DNA of 64,000 bases from Bolinopsis microptera. Taxonomy: Eukaryota > Ctenophora > Tentaculata > Lobata > Bolinopsidae. Within the stretch, counting starts at the first letter, position 1, and each line of letters starts with the position of its first letter. The notes below the pieces were generated by a model. The model saw only the letters and a list, made by a program, of their open reading frames with translations, did no database searches and was not told where the DNA came from. The translations under genes and the position numbers were made by a program. Positions 20,936-32,465 of this stretch are shown one piece after another. The DNA lies in assembly GCF_026151205.1 (NCBI RefSeq), contig NC_087074.1, forward strand, positions 5,890,001-5,954,000. Reading direction: 5' to 3'.

Positions 20936-21640
20936 ATAAAATACAACGTACTGTAAAGCGATACAAAGTTTATGGTCATTTATACTTTTCTTTGATAAAT
21001 GGATTCCACATATACCTATCTAATATAAACATGATCTAATATCCGAGCAAGGTACACTACATGTCTTCTGACTTCTTGAAATTGAATTATGAATGATGTT
21101 CCAAATCTCTTCCTAGATTGCAAAACACATAACATTAACTTCGCTGTGACGCAAGGCAAATTTCCGTCGATTCATAATTATTGGGGTAGGCTGTGTACAA
21201 CAGAAATCAGGATACCTTGCGTCCATCCGATGTTAGCACTTTAGCACAGCTGATGTGTCCAGCTTTATAGGCATTTCTCCATGGGGCTGTATATTGAGCA
21301 ACCTACCTCTGAGTTCTGTGTCGAGCGTGCTAAATCACTTTACAGTTGATCTTCGAGATTGTTCTAAAAGGGCCCCCGACAGTTGAAACCAACTTCAATC
21401 GACGTATCTTTAAAATGCTTCCCTGACGAGATATTGGCGAAAAACTGTTTCGATCACTTGATATGACCGTATAAGCTTAAGGAAGTTAGTCTAATTTCTC
21501 GTTAGGGTTAGGGTTTCAGCATATGCTTTTGTTAAGGATTGTGTTAGGGTTAGGGTTGGGATCAGATTAGAGGGTTAGGGTTTCGAATAGTCGTTCAGGA
21601 CCAGCTAGAGAACGGGTTGAAAAAGTAACGTGACAGTCGA
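20936..21640 (+). repeat. TTAGGG-bearing block, unit 1
   Basis: Conserved right flank of the unit. (TTAGGG)2 words occur at about 21503, 21547 and 21578. Then TCGTTCAGGACCAGCTAGAG leads into the reverse-transcriptase fragment of the next unit. Confidence 0.82.
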
Positions 21641-22067
21641 GTGTATAGTGATTAATCATCATTCGTTCTGTGTAGTATTACTGTTATCAGGGAAAGTAGT
21701 TTTCTCGTACCATTCAACATGCAGAGTGGCCTCAAATTCTTGAGTGGTCCTTAAGGTTTTCCTGGCTTTTGAAGAGGAGTCAGAAAGCCTTCTGAAAATG
21801 ATGAAAAATGTTGGCTGAGTTCAAACAAACGATTTATGAGGGACGTATGTCGCAAATTGCCCAAAAAAGAGTTCTGTGTATATTTTAGGAGCTCATTTGG
21901 TCTGGACCAACAGCCTCGCCGTTTTTCAACTTGGAGACTGTATATTGGACTGCAATAGGGGTGATACTGATAGGAGTATTGAAGGGTCGAGCAGGCCCGG
22001 TGAAAGATTTTATGGAGGTATATAATATGGGGTCGTTCACATAATACGTAATCATTTTTTGGATCAT
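21640..22067 (-). pseudogene. LINE reverse-transcriptase fragment, unit 2
   Basis: Minus-strand reading in two frames gives VSKLKNGEAVGPDQ, then PNELLKY, then EGFLTPLQKPGKP, then NLRPLCMLNGTRKLL. This is the fingers region of a non-LTR reverse transcriptase, ahead of the catalytic box, with a frameshift after GPDQ and a stop after PGKP. Shorter versions occur at 16.83-16.93, 46.89-47.14 and 61.57-61.69 kb, so it was part of the ancestral duplicated unit. It is not the same LINE as that at 3-9 kb. Confidence 0.72.
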
Positions 22068-23120
22068 TTTTACACCCCCCCCCTCCCTGATTCATGGATT
22101 CTTCCATTCCTGGTTCTAGACAAAGTGTTTTATCTTATGATCAGATTATAATCTCCTCGGATCCCAATCTTATTCCGGAGAAATCAGTACGGTAAATTGA
22201 TCGAAGCAAACCAATATCGCGAGAAGAGGTCACGTCAGGATGCCAGATGCCTCAGGAGGTAACTAAGGCTAGCTTATATAACATCTGAACCGAAAGCAAG
22301 AGTACTTTCTTGACGAAAGTAAAATACAAGGAAACACTATCGAGAAAACCATAGTATATAGCTAACTCTAGCAGGGGAGTGTTGGTTATGTGCCTAACCT
22401 GGTGAGCACAGTGGATATCCTTGCTGCACGGCTGGTTTAACAAGGAATTGAAACTGTGGGGTCTGTGCAGACCAACCTACCTGTGGCTAGTGCTCTAATA
22501 TACTAAAACAATACATTCTAGGAGGAAAGTAACAGTTCCTGATTGAACTTAGCAGGGCCGGTGCACTATCAGTTAGACTTTTCATTCCACTTGTTCCGCG
22601 GAAGGAGTATTGAGAGGCCAGGAGTGTTCCACAAAAGCAGTATTAAATTAATATTATTAACTATTAAATTAATAGTTAATAATATTATATTCTACGAAAT
22701 CCTTGTCTATTAATACTATTAATAGACAAGGATTTCGTAGAAATTTTTAATTGAATTCCACAATCAAAATTCCAACTGCTAAGGATTCTTTCAAAGAAAT
22801 TTCTAATAAAACAGTAAACTCAGTGCCAACAATTTAAAATGAAATTAAATATAAATCGAGGTACAACATTTTAGTTGTTTGTCCCGAGAAATTGATTGGG
22901 TATTTTAAATCAAAATAAAATAAAATTAAGAAACTGTTAATAAATAACGGTTTTACATAAACCCTTACCCGACCCCAATCCAAACCATAACTACCTTATC
23001 GGTCATAATTATCACATTACTTTCACACTGAAGATAATAATGTCCGTAAATAATAAAGTCCGTAATTATTCCCATTAATTTTAGTGTGTGTCCCTGCATA
23101 ATGCATATGCGTAGATATGT
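22068..23120 (+). repeat. Left part of duplicated unit 2
   Basis: Homologous to 16.92-17.70 kb and 37.8-38.65 kb. It has a 9-C run at 22075 and a local inverted AT-rich palindrome at about 22645-22730 (TATTAATAGACAAGGATTTC and its complement). It breaks off at GATATGTGTGTA, where the 7.2-kb element is inserted. Confidence 0.8.
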
Positions 23121-23539
23121 GTGTAGGGGGGTGGGGATCATGTTATTTTTTGTCCGTTTTTGTCCGTTTTTGTCCGTTAATTTTTGTCCGTTTTGAAAAT
23201 ATAGCTGCCAAACGGACAAAAACGGACAAAAACGGACAAAAATTGTAACTTTTGATTTAAATTTTCTCCACAATTTGTAACAGGCTATCTGCAGAAATGG
23301 GTAGCCCGGTTAATGACCATGGTCCTTTCTCAAACTTTTAATCTTCAATTAGGCACAAAGAATAGTCTACACATTTTTTAATAACATAAAAAGGGATGAA
23401 AAGTTTTATTACTGGAGAGTAAAACTTTGTTAAACACAAAGATTCTTGAGCACATTTTGAGTCAGACTCAAATGCGCTTAAAAACATTTTAGTATATAAC
23501 AATAAATTATGTTAACAATAACACCAACAATAATTATAA

Positions 23540-25872
23540 ATTGAACAAATTATTGAGAGATGAAAGAGAGGAAAAGGAGGAGGGGGGACTGAAGAGGGGG
23601 ACTGAGGAGGGAGAGGAGGGGGGCTGAGGAGGAGTGAGACTGAGAAGGAGAACTGAGGAGGAGGAATGAATAGGAGGAGGAGAAGAAGGACTCAAGAGGA
23701 GGAGGACCCAAGAGGAGGAGGACCCAGGAAAAGGCCCCATGAGGAGGACTGGGGAGGAGGAGGACCGATGAGGACTGATGAGGACTGATAAAGAGGACTA
23801 AGGACAAGGAGGAGGAGGAGGAGGAGAAGGACTGAGGAGTGAGGAGGAGGACTGATGAGGAGAAGGAGGTGTATGAGGAGGATGAGGAGGAGAAAGGAGA
23901 TAAACGATGAGGATAAGGAGGACTGAGGAGGAGGACTGGTGAAGAGGACTGATGAGGAGGAGGACTGAGAAGGGGAGGACTTAGGAGGACTGAGGAGGGG
24001 AGGACTTCGGAGGAAGAGGAGGATTGAGCAGGAGGAGGACTGAGGAGTAGAAGGAGGAAGAAGACTGAGGAGGATCAGGAGGACCTAGGAAGAGGAGGAA
24101 GAGGAGGAGGACTGAGGAGGAGAAGGAGGACCCAAGAGGAGGAACCAGGAAGAAGAGGAGGAGGAGGACTGAGAAGGAGGAGTGAGACTGAGAAGGAGAA
24201 CTGGGGAGGAGGAATGAATAGGAGGAGGAGGAGAAGAAGGACTCAAGAGGAGGACTGAGGAGGAGGAGGACTAAGGAGAAGGATGAGGAGGAGGACCCAA
24301 GAGGAGGAGGATTCAAGAGGAGGAGGACCCAGGAAAAGGCCCCAAAAGGAGGACTGGGGAGGAGTAGAAGGAGGAAGGACTGATGAGGACTGATGAGGAC
24401 TGATAAAGAGGACTAAGGACGAGGAGGAGGAGGAGGAGGAGGAGGAGAAGGAGTGAGCAGTGAGGAGGAGGACTGACGAGGAGGAGGTGTATGAGGAGGA
24501 TGAGGAGGAGAAAGGAGATGAAAGAAGGAGATGAAGGATGAGGATAAGGAGGACTGAGGAGGAGGACTGGTGAAGAGGACTGATGAGGAGGAGGACTGAG
24601 AATGGGAGGACTTAGGAGGACTGAGGAGGGGAGGACTTGGGAGGAAGAGGAGGATTGAGGAGGAGGAGGACTGAGGAGTAGAAGGAGAAAGAAGACTGAG
24701 GAGGATCAGGAGGACCCAGGAGGAGGAGGAAGAGGAGGAGGACTGAGGAGGAGAAGGAGGACCCAGGAGGAGGAACCAGGAAGAAGAGGAGGAGGAGGAC
24801 TGAGAAGGAGGACTGAGAAGGAGAAGGAGGACTGATGAGGAGGATGAGGATGAGGAGGAGGGTGACTGGGGAAAGGATTGAGGAGGAGGACGACTGAGGA
24901 GGAGGAAGAGGAGAAGGACTGAGGAGGAGAAGGACTGAGGAGAAGGAAGAGGAGGAGGACTGAGGAGGAGGACCCAGGAGGAGGAGGACACAGGAAAAGG
25001 CCCCAGGAGGAGGAGGATGACTTGGGAGGAGGAGGACTGATGAGGACTGATGAGGAGGAGAAGTAAGTGGATGAAGAGGATGAGGAGGACTGAGGAGGAG
25101 GACTGGTGAGCAGAAGGAGGAGGACCCAGGAGGAGAAGGAGGAGGAGGAGGATAACTGAGGAGGAGGAGAAGGACTGAGGAGGAGAAGAGGGATCCAGGA
25201 GGAGAACCCAGGAGGAGGAGGAGGAGGACTGAGGAGGAGGACTAAGGAGAAGGAGGACTGATGAGGAGGATGAGGAGGAGGGTGACTGGGGAAAGGACTG
25301 AGAAGGACTGAGGAGGAGAATGCGGACTGAGGAGGAGGAACCAGGAAAAGGAGGAGGAGGACTGAAGAGGAGGACTGAGAAGGCGAAGGAGGACTGATGA
25401 GGAGGATGAGGATGAGGAGGAGGGTGACTGGGGGAGGACTGAGGAGGAGGGTGACTGGGGGAGGACTGAGGAATATGAGGAAGACTGAGGAGGAGGAGGA
25501 AGAGGAGAAGGACTGAGGAGGAGAAGGACTGAGGAGGATGACTGAGGAGGAGGAGGACTGAAGAGGAGGAGGAGGACTGAGAAGGAGGAGGACTGAGGAG
25601 GAGGAGGACTGAGGAAGAGGAGGAGGAGGAGGAGGAGTGAATAGGAGGAGGAGGGGGACTGGGCAGGACTGAGGAGGAGGACTGAGGAAAAGGATGAGGA
25701 GGAGGACTGAGAAGGAGGACTGACCTGAGGAGGAGAACTGAGGACTGAGGAGGAAGAGGAGGAGGATGAAGAGGAGGTGGACCCAAGAGGAGGAGGTCCC
25801 AGGAGGAGGACCCAGGAGGAGGACTCAGGAGGAGGTGGAGGATGACTGAGGAAGACTGAGGAGGAGGAGGAA
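23540..25872 (+). repeat. Purine-rich GGA satellite, first block
   Basis: Nearly pure A and G on the plus strand, built of GAGGAGGACTGAGGAG and GACCCAGGAGGAGG words. Segments of about 700-800 bases recur (23.6-24.2 and 24.17-24.75 kb share ATGAATAGGAGGAGGAG and CCCAGGAAAAGGCCCC). Long serine-proline-leucine ORFs on the minus strand, the largest 487 codons at 24413-25876, are composition artefacts. Confidence 0.92.
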
Positions 25873-25875
25873 GCA

Positions 25876-26280
25876 TCTAAATATTATTTCCATTTTTGTT
25901 ATTTTTTGTCCGTTTTTGTCCGCTCTATTTTTTGTCCGTTTTGGGGGGGGGTGTCATGTCCGTCTATGTCCGCCTATGTCCTGTCCTTTTTGGATTCTAT
26001 GAGACAACGGACGTGTTTTTTGGGACATTGGCGGACACGGACGGACATTGGCGGACTCGGACGGACATTGGCGGACTCGGACGGACATTTGCGGACCCGG
26101 ACGGACATTGGCGGACTCGGACGGACATTGTTGGACATTAGCGGACATTGGTGGACATTAGCGGACAAACATTTTGAGAATTTTTCGCAACTTCTATGTA
26201 TTATAATTTTGTACAAAACAAACGACTTATTAATCATACTAAAGCTATTAATAGCTTTAACTTAATATATCAAATTATAT
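25876..26280. repeat. TGTCCG and GGACATTGGC repeats
   Basis: TGTCCGTTTT repeats and a 9-G run are followed by about seven copies of an 18-base word, CGGACGGACATTGGCGGA, at 26030-26170. No gene. A short AT-rich tail follows to 26280. Confidence 0.88.
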
Positions 26281-27775
26281 AGGGACCCAGGAAAAGGCCC
26301 TAGGAGGAGGAGGAGGAGGAGGAGGACTGGGGAGGAGGAGGACTGTTGAGGACTGATGAGGAGGACTGAGGACGAGGACGAGGACGAGGACGAGGACTGA
26401 GGAGGGGAGGAGGAAGAGGACTGGGGAGGATCAGGAAGACCCAGGAGGAGGACCCAGGAGGAGGAGGAGGAGGACTGAGGAGGATGACTCAGGAGGAGGA
26501 GGACTCAGGAGAAGGACTCAGGAGCACTGAGAAGGAGGAGGACTGAAGAGTACTGAAGAGTACTGAGGAGGATGGCTGAGGAGGATGGCTGAGGAGGATG
26601 GCTGAGGAGGATGGCTGAGGAGGATGACTGAGGAGGATGACTGAGGAGGTTGACTGAGAGGGAGGAGGAGGATCAGGAAGACCCAGGAGGAGGAGGAGGA
26701 GGAGGACCCAGAAGGAGGACCTAGGTGGAGGAGGAGGAGAACTGAGGAGGATGACTGAGGAGGAGGAGGACTCAGGAGGAGGACTGAGAAGGACTGAGAA
26801 GGAAGAGGACTGAGGAGGAGGAGGAGAAGGACTCAGGAGGAGAAGGAGGACACAGGAGGAGGAGGACTCAGGAGGAGGAGGACTCAGGAGGAGGAGGACC
26901 CAGGAGGAGGACCCAGGAAAAGGCCCCAGGAGGAGGAGGAGGACTGGGGAGGAGGAGGACTGTTGAGGACTGATGAGGAGAACTGAGGACGAGGAGGAGG
27001 AGTAGGAGGAGGACTGAGGAGGGGAGGAGGAAGAGGACTGGGGAGGGTCAGGAAGACCCAGGAGGAGGACCCAGAAGGCAGAAGGAGGAGGAGGAGGAGG
27101 ACCCAGGAGGAGGAGGAGGACTGAGGAGGACTGAGGAGGAGGACTGACGATGACTGAGAAGGAGGAGGACTGAGGAGTACTGAGGAGGATGGCTGAGGAG
27201 GATGGCTGAGGAGGATGGCTGAGGAGGATGACTGAGAGGGAGGAGGAGGAGGACTCAGGAGGAGGACTCAGGAGGAGGACTTAGGAGAAATGAGAAGTAG
27301 GACTGAGGAGAACTGAGGAGGAGGAGGAGGAGGACTGAATAGGAGGAGGAGAAGGAGGGGGACTGGGAGAGGACTTAGGAGGAGGAGGACTGAAGAGAAG
27401 GATGAGGAGGAGGACTGAGGAGGAGGACTGAGGACCGAGGAGGAAGAGGAGGAGGATGAAGAGGAGGAGAAGTACCCAGGAGGAGGAGGACTGAGGAGGA
27501 CTGAGGAGGATGGCTGAGGAGGATGACTGAGAGGGAAGAGAAGGAGGAGGAGGAGGAGGACTCAGGAGGAGAAGGAGGAGGACTGGGGGAGGAGGATGGA
27601 GGAGGATGGAGGACTGAGGAGAAGGATGAGGAGGAGGACTGAGGAGGACTGAGGACTGAGGAGGAAGAGGAGGAGGATGAAGAGGAGGATGAAGAGGAGG
27701 AGGAGGACCCAGGAGGAGGACCCAGGAGGAGGACTCAGGAGGAGGAGGACTGGGGAGGAGGAGGACTGTTGAGGA
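26281..27775 (+). repeat. Purine-rich GGA satellite, second block
   Basis: Same word set as the first block, with added tandem GAGGATGGCTGAG repeats (26570-26640 and 27180-27240). Ends at the 404-bp TIR insertion. Confidence 0.9.
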
Positions 27776-27780
27776 CTGAT

Positions 27781-28184
27781 GGGCCCCCTCTCTTGTGTAA
27801 AAGCGACATGAACCCTAAAAGGTGACCAGAAGCGACCCAAAAGCGACCCAAAAGCGACCAGAATTAGAAGCGACCTAAAAGCGACCAAAAAGCGACCAGA
27901 AGCGACCAAAAGCGACCAAAAAGCGACTAGAAGCGACCAAAAAGCGACTAGAAGCGACCAGAAGCGACTAAAAAGCGACTAGAAGCGACCAAAAGCGACT
28001 AGAAGCGACCAAAAGCGACCAGAAGCGACCAAAATTTAAAAAGCGACCTGTGCAGAAGCGACCAAAAAGTGGCCTCAACGTGAAAAAAGCGACCAAAAGT
28101 CGACGTTGTTAAAAAAAAGTGACCCAAAAGGGCCACTTTTCGTCATCAAAAGCGACGGTCGCTTTTACACAAGAGAGGGGGCCC
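27781..28184. mobile_element. 404-bp TIR element with CTGAT duplication, nested
   Basis: Perfect 27-base inverted ends beginning GGGCCCCCTCTCTTGTGTAA, flanked by CTGAT at 27776-27780 and 28185-28189. Removing the element restores GAGGACTGATGAGGAGG, a phrase found elsewhere in the satellite. The interior is mainly a tandem 10-base word (AAGCGACCAA/G), about 20 copies. No ORF. A 5-bp duplication fits the hAT5-like group or a related superfamily. The family is not assigned. Confidence 0.9.
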
Positions 28185-28189
28185 CTGAT

Positions 28190-29290
28190 GAGGAGGACTG
28201 AGGACGAGGAGGAGGAGTAGGAGGAGGACTGAGGAGGGGAGGAGGAAGAGGACTGAGGAAGATCAGGAAGACCCAGGAGGAGGAGGACGAAGAGTAGGAG
28301 GACGAAGCATCTAAATGTTATTTCCATTTTTGTCCGTTTTTGTCCATTTTTGTACGCTCTATTTTTTGTCCGTTTTTAAAATATAGGGTACCGAACGGTG
28401 GAGGAGGACTGAGGAGGGGAGGAGGAAGAGGACTGGGGAGGATCAGGAAGACCCAGGAGGAGGACCCAGGAGGAGGAGGAGGAGGAGGACCCAGGAGGAG
28501 GATGAGGACTGAGGAGGACTGAGGAGGAGGACTGACGATGACTGAGAAGGAGGAGGACTGAGGAGTACTTAGGAGGATGGCTGAGGAGGATGGTTGAGGA
28601 GGGTGACTGAGAGGGAGGAGGAGGAGGACTCAGGAGGAGGACTTAGGAGGAAGTGGAGGAGGAGGACTCAGGAGGAGGACTTAGGAGAAATGATAAGGAA
28701 GACTGAGGAGGAGGAGGAGGAGGAGGAGGACTGAATAGGACGAGGAGAAATAGGGGGACTGGGAGAGGACTGAGGAGGAGGAGGACTGATGAGAAGGATG
28801 AGGAGGAGGACTGAGGAAGAGGACTGAGGACCGAGGAAGAAGAGGAGGAGGATGAAGAGGAGGAGGAGGACCCAGGAGGAGGAGGACTGAGGAGGAGGAC
28901 TGAGGAGGATGGCTGAGGAGGATGACTGAGAGGGAAGAGGAGGAGGAGAAGGAGGAGGAGGAGGAGGAGGACTGAATAGGAGGAGGAGGAGGACTGGGGG
29001 AGGACTGAGGAGGAGGATGGAGGACTGAGGAGAAGGATGAGGAGGGGGACTGAGGAGGACTGAGGAGGAAGAGGAGGAGGATGAAGAGGATCAGGAGGAG
29101 GAGGACCCAGGAGGAGGACTCAGGAGGAGGAGGAGGACTGGGGAGGAGGACTGTTGAGGACTGATGAGGAGGACTGAGGACGAGGAGGAGGAGTAGGAGG
29201 AGGACTGAGGGGAGGAGGAAAAGGACTGAGGACGATCAGGAAGACCCAGGAGGAGGAGGAGGAAGAGTAGGATGAGGAAGCATCTAAATG
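28190..29290 (+). repeat. Purine-rich GGA satellite, third block
   Basis: Continuation of the satellite, broken at 28305-28398 by a TGTCCGTTTT segment that ends AATATAGGGTACCGAACGG. Contains the same GATGGCTGAGGAG and GGACTGAATAGGA words. Confidence 0.88.
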
Positions 29291-29582
29291 TTATTTCCAT
29301 TTTTGTCCGTTTTTGTCCATTTTTGTCCGCTCTATTTTTTGTCTGTTTTGAAAATATAGGGTACCGAACAGACAAAAAACATGATCCCCCTATAACAGCA
29401 AAAATTGAACATTTTATTTAGCAATTTAGGTGTCCATTAATGTCTGCTAATGTCCGCTAATGTCCGTCTATGTCCGCCTATGTCCGCCTATGTCCGTCTA
29501 TGTCCGCCTATGTCCGCCTATGTCCGCCTATGTCCTGTCCTTTTTGGATTCTATGAGACAAGCGGACATAGACGGACGTGAC

Positions 29583-29621
<39 letters not shown>

Positions 29622-29680
29622 TTTTGATAATATAGGGTTCCGAACGGAAAAAACGGATAAAAAACAGGATCCCCCTGGAG
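29291..29680. repeat. TGTCCG repeats and a 37-C run
   Basis: TGTCCGTTTT words, then nine TGTCCGCCTA words in tandem (29455-29535), then 37 consecutive C (29584-29620). The edges resemble the ends of the 7.2-kb element, so this may be an internal copy boundary. Confidence 0.88.
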
Positions 29681-30172
29681 GAGGAGGAGGAGAAGGATGA
29701 CTGAGGAGGAGGACTGAGGAGGACTGAGAAGGAGGAGGACTGAGGAGTACTGAGGAGGATCGCTGAAGAGGATGGCTGAGGAGGATGGCTGAGGAGGATG
29801 ACTGAGGAGGATGACTGAGAGGGAGGAGGAGGAGGACTGAGAAGGAGGAGGAGAAAGAGGACCCAGGAGGAGGACTCAGGAGAAAGAGGAGGAGGACTCA
29901 GAAGGAGGAATGAGGAGGACTCAGAAGGAGGAATGAGAAGGAGGAGAACTGAGGAGGAGGAGGAGGAGGACTGAATAGGAGGAGGAGGGGGACTGGGGAG
30001 GAGGAGTACTGACGAAAAGGATGAGGAGGACTGAGGACTGAGGAGAAGGACTGAGGACTGAGGAGGAAGAGGAGGAGGAGGAGGAGGAGGAGGAGGAGGA
30101 GGAGGAGGAGGAGGAGGAGGAGGAGGAGGAGGAGGAGGAGGATGAGGAGGAGGAGGAGGAGGAGGAAGCATC
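29681..30172 (+). repeat. Purine-rich GGA satellite, fourth block
   Basis: Ends in an uninterrupted (AGG)n run of about 90 bases (30065-30150), just before the right terminal TGTCCGTTTT repeats. Confidence 0.9.
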
Positions 30173-30326
30173 TAAATGTTATTTCAATTTTTGTTATTTT
30201 TTGTCCGTTTTTGTCCGTTTTTGTCCGTTTTTGTCCGTTTTTGTCCGCTTTATTTTTTGTCCGTTTTGAAAATATAGCTGCCAAACGGACAAAAACGGAC
30301 AAAAAAACATGAGCCCCCCCCCCCCC

Positions 30327-30815
30327 GTGTAGCCGATTACTATATTAGTTTATTAGTATAAACCAGGGCAAATATAATCACTCATGCACTCTTCAGTCAC
30401 ATTCTAGAGTTCAGAAAAAGAGTAAAACACTTAGTAACAAATCACCAGCCTTTTTTAGTGTGTGTTTTATCTGAAAACTTTTACAAAATGTCCCCAATGT
30501 CTTTTTCAACATGAACTGACCAAAATACTTTACAAGTACTATTAGAGTATTAAAAAAGGTTAAGACTATCTAGTTGGAGAGTTTCGTGAAGATCAGATAT
30601 CTTTTCTAATTTAAATTACTCATAATAAAAAAGTCATGTTTTTTTGGAGCACCCTGTATCAAAGTAATTGATAAATTACCTAGTATTTTCTTGTCTTCTT
30701 CGAGCTTACGATGAGTCATTAGGCTAAGTAGACATTTTCATGATACAGTAAAACCTTTTATAGCGGGTCTCGGGAGAAACGGAGAGTGCACGATATAGAG
30801 GAGGAAAAGAAGAGC
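30327..30815 (+). repeat. Unit 2 resumed after the 7.2-kb insertion
   Basis: Continues the unit at GTGTAGCCGATTACTATATT and proceeds as in 17.70-18.18 kb, down to one truncated 27-bp repeat copy. Confidence 0.85.
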
Positions 30816-32170
30816 CCCTTATTTGGACGGACATTACTTGAACGCTGGAGGCCCTAGCGTTCATTTTAATGTCCGTTCAAATAAAGTCCGTTCAATAAAT
30901 GTCCGTCCAAGTTAAAGTCCGTTGAAATTTTTTCAAAAATTTGTCCATTTCGAACTTTTTGTCCAGAATATGACAACTATGAGAACTTTATTGTGCCGTA
31001 AGTTAACGAAGGAAATGTTCTCCTTGGTCTGCTGGAGGCACAGAAAACTCTACTAGTATATGATGTTTTCAAGGGTCACTTGGCGGAAAAAGTCAATAAT
31101 AATATATGATAAGTGACGTTCAGGAAAATTTGATGGACGAAGAAAATTGAAAATTGAAAATAAGACACAAGTCCAGAAATGAGCTGGCGGTGGGATCGAA
31201 TGATAAATTAGCTTAGCCGACTGAATGATTCAATGAAACAAGAAATATTTTAAGACTGTATAATTGGTGTGGAACAGCCCTTAAACATTCTGCAATTTAT
31301 GGAGGATTTCTGGAATTTCTGGAAATGATCTTACTTTACCTCACGTTTGCACCCCGACACTAAGTGGACCGACAATGGTATGGGGGTCACGACATGATGG
31401 TATGAGGGTCACGACAATGGTATGGGGTCACGACTTCATACAAATCTTAATCAGGTAACCAGAAGTTAACCCAGTAGAGGAATCTATGAATCTTTCCTAG
31501 CCGTTAAGTAAACATCTACGGTAAGGTAATGCTTCCCTTGACGATAACCCAGCCTGTGGACATACTATGTTTCTAAGATAAACATATATCTCTGTGGCTA
31601 TTTCTATCCTCAGGATGCCAGATAATGTGAAAAAAAAACACTTCAGTTTATATTGGTCGTTCGCTTTTCTTATTCTGATTCATTCACGGCCGATTTCATT
31701 CTCGGCAACATTTCGCGTTTAGTACAGAAACGGTAATTTAATTTGATATCATTTCCTTTTATTTGGAAAAAGGAAACTTTTGTTACGTTCCATGCACTTT
31801 ATATTATTACCCAATTTTAAGTTTTGGTTGAAAACTATTTCCAATGGAATTGAACATGAAATAATTTAAGTTTAACTACATGTATATTGTATAGTGTCAG
31901 TGACAAATAAAAGTGTCAATGCAATGCAAACATTTATATGTGCCATTAATTTACGAGAGGGCCACCAAAATGTTTGTCGAAATAATTTTTGGGAACTAAG
32001 AGTAAAATAAGAAACTTTCTAATAGTAATTGTGGTACGAGAGAGCATATTATTATAAACAAATTAATTCTATCAAAATTCTTGTTACTGGGCGGCGCTCG
32101 GCCTATCAATTGTTATTCCAATATATATTCAACCTGTTTATGAACAGAGAGGTCCCCAGGTAAAATTGTT
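30816..32170. other. Unit-2-specific insert, no gene recognised
   Basis: Begins with an inverted pair of GTCCG-type blocks (TTGAACGCTGGAGG against CCCTAGCGTTCA) and holds a short tandem of GGTATGGGGGTCACGAC-like words at 31378-31433. The rest is AT-rich with no ORF above 60 codons. After it the unit sequence before the minisatellite (TTACCTAG to CAGTAAAACC) is present a second time, so the insert is flanked by a duplication of about 120 bases. Confidence 0.6.
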
Positions 32171-32465
32171 TTTTATTACCTAGTTTTTTTTTGTCTTCTT
32201 TGAGCTTTCGATGAGTCATTAGGCTAAGTAGACATTTTCATGATACAGTAAAACCTTTTATAGCGGGTCTCAGGAGAAACGGAAAGTGCACGATATAGAG
32301 GAGGAAAAGAAGAGGCCCGGTATAGAGGAGGAAAAGAAGAGGCCCGGTATATCCAAGTATCCGGTATACATTGGCACAGTTGATGGTATATGTAATTATT
32401 AGATCATACTTCTAGTTTCGGGATAGCCTGTAGCAGACAACGCCCGATATTAATGTATCTACAGA
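32171..32465 (+). repeat. 27-bp minisatellite (about 2.5 copies) and flanks, unit 2
   Basis: Contracted version of the array seen at 18.16 kb, followed by the same junction CCTGTAGCAGACAACGCCCG. Confidence 0.9.

Larger units (their letters stand above)
23126..30326. mobile_element. 7.2-kb G-tipped TIR element with satellite interior
   Basis: The other unit copies read GATATGTGTGTAGCCGATT without interruption. Here GTGTA is duplicated at 23121-23125 and 30327-30331. The ends are inverted: left GGGGGGTGGGGATCATGTTA then TGTCCGTTTT repeats, right (complement) a run of 13 G then CTCATGTTTTTTTGTCCG. The interior has no transposase and consists of GAGGAGGAGGACTGAGG-type purine satellite broken by TGTCCGTTTT blocks at 25.88-26.26, 28.32-28.39, 29.29-29.63 and 30.18-30.31 kb. 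Several internal stretches repeat the right end (AAGCATCTAAATGTTATTTC), suggesting nested or tandem copies. It must have been mobilised in trans. Confidence 0.8.

Noticed and set aside
24413-25876. 487-codon Pro/Ser/Leu ORF
   Set aside because: Complement of the GGA satellite. Composition alone keeps it open, and the opposite and neighbouring frames are open as well.
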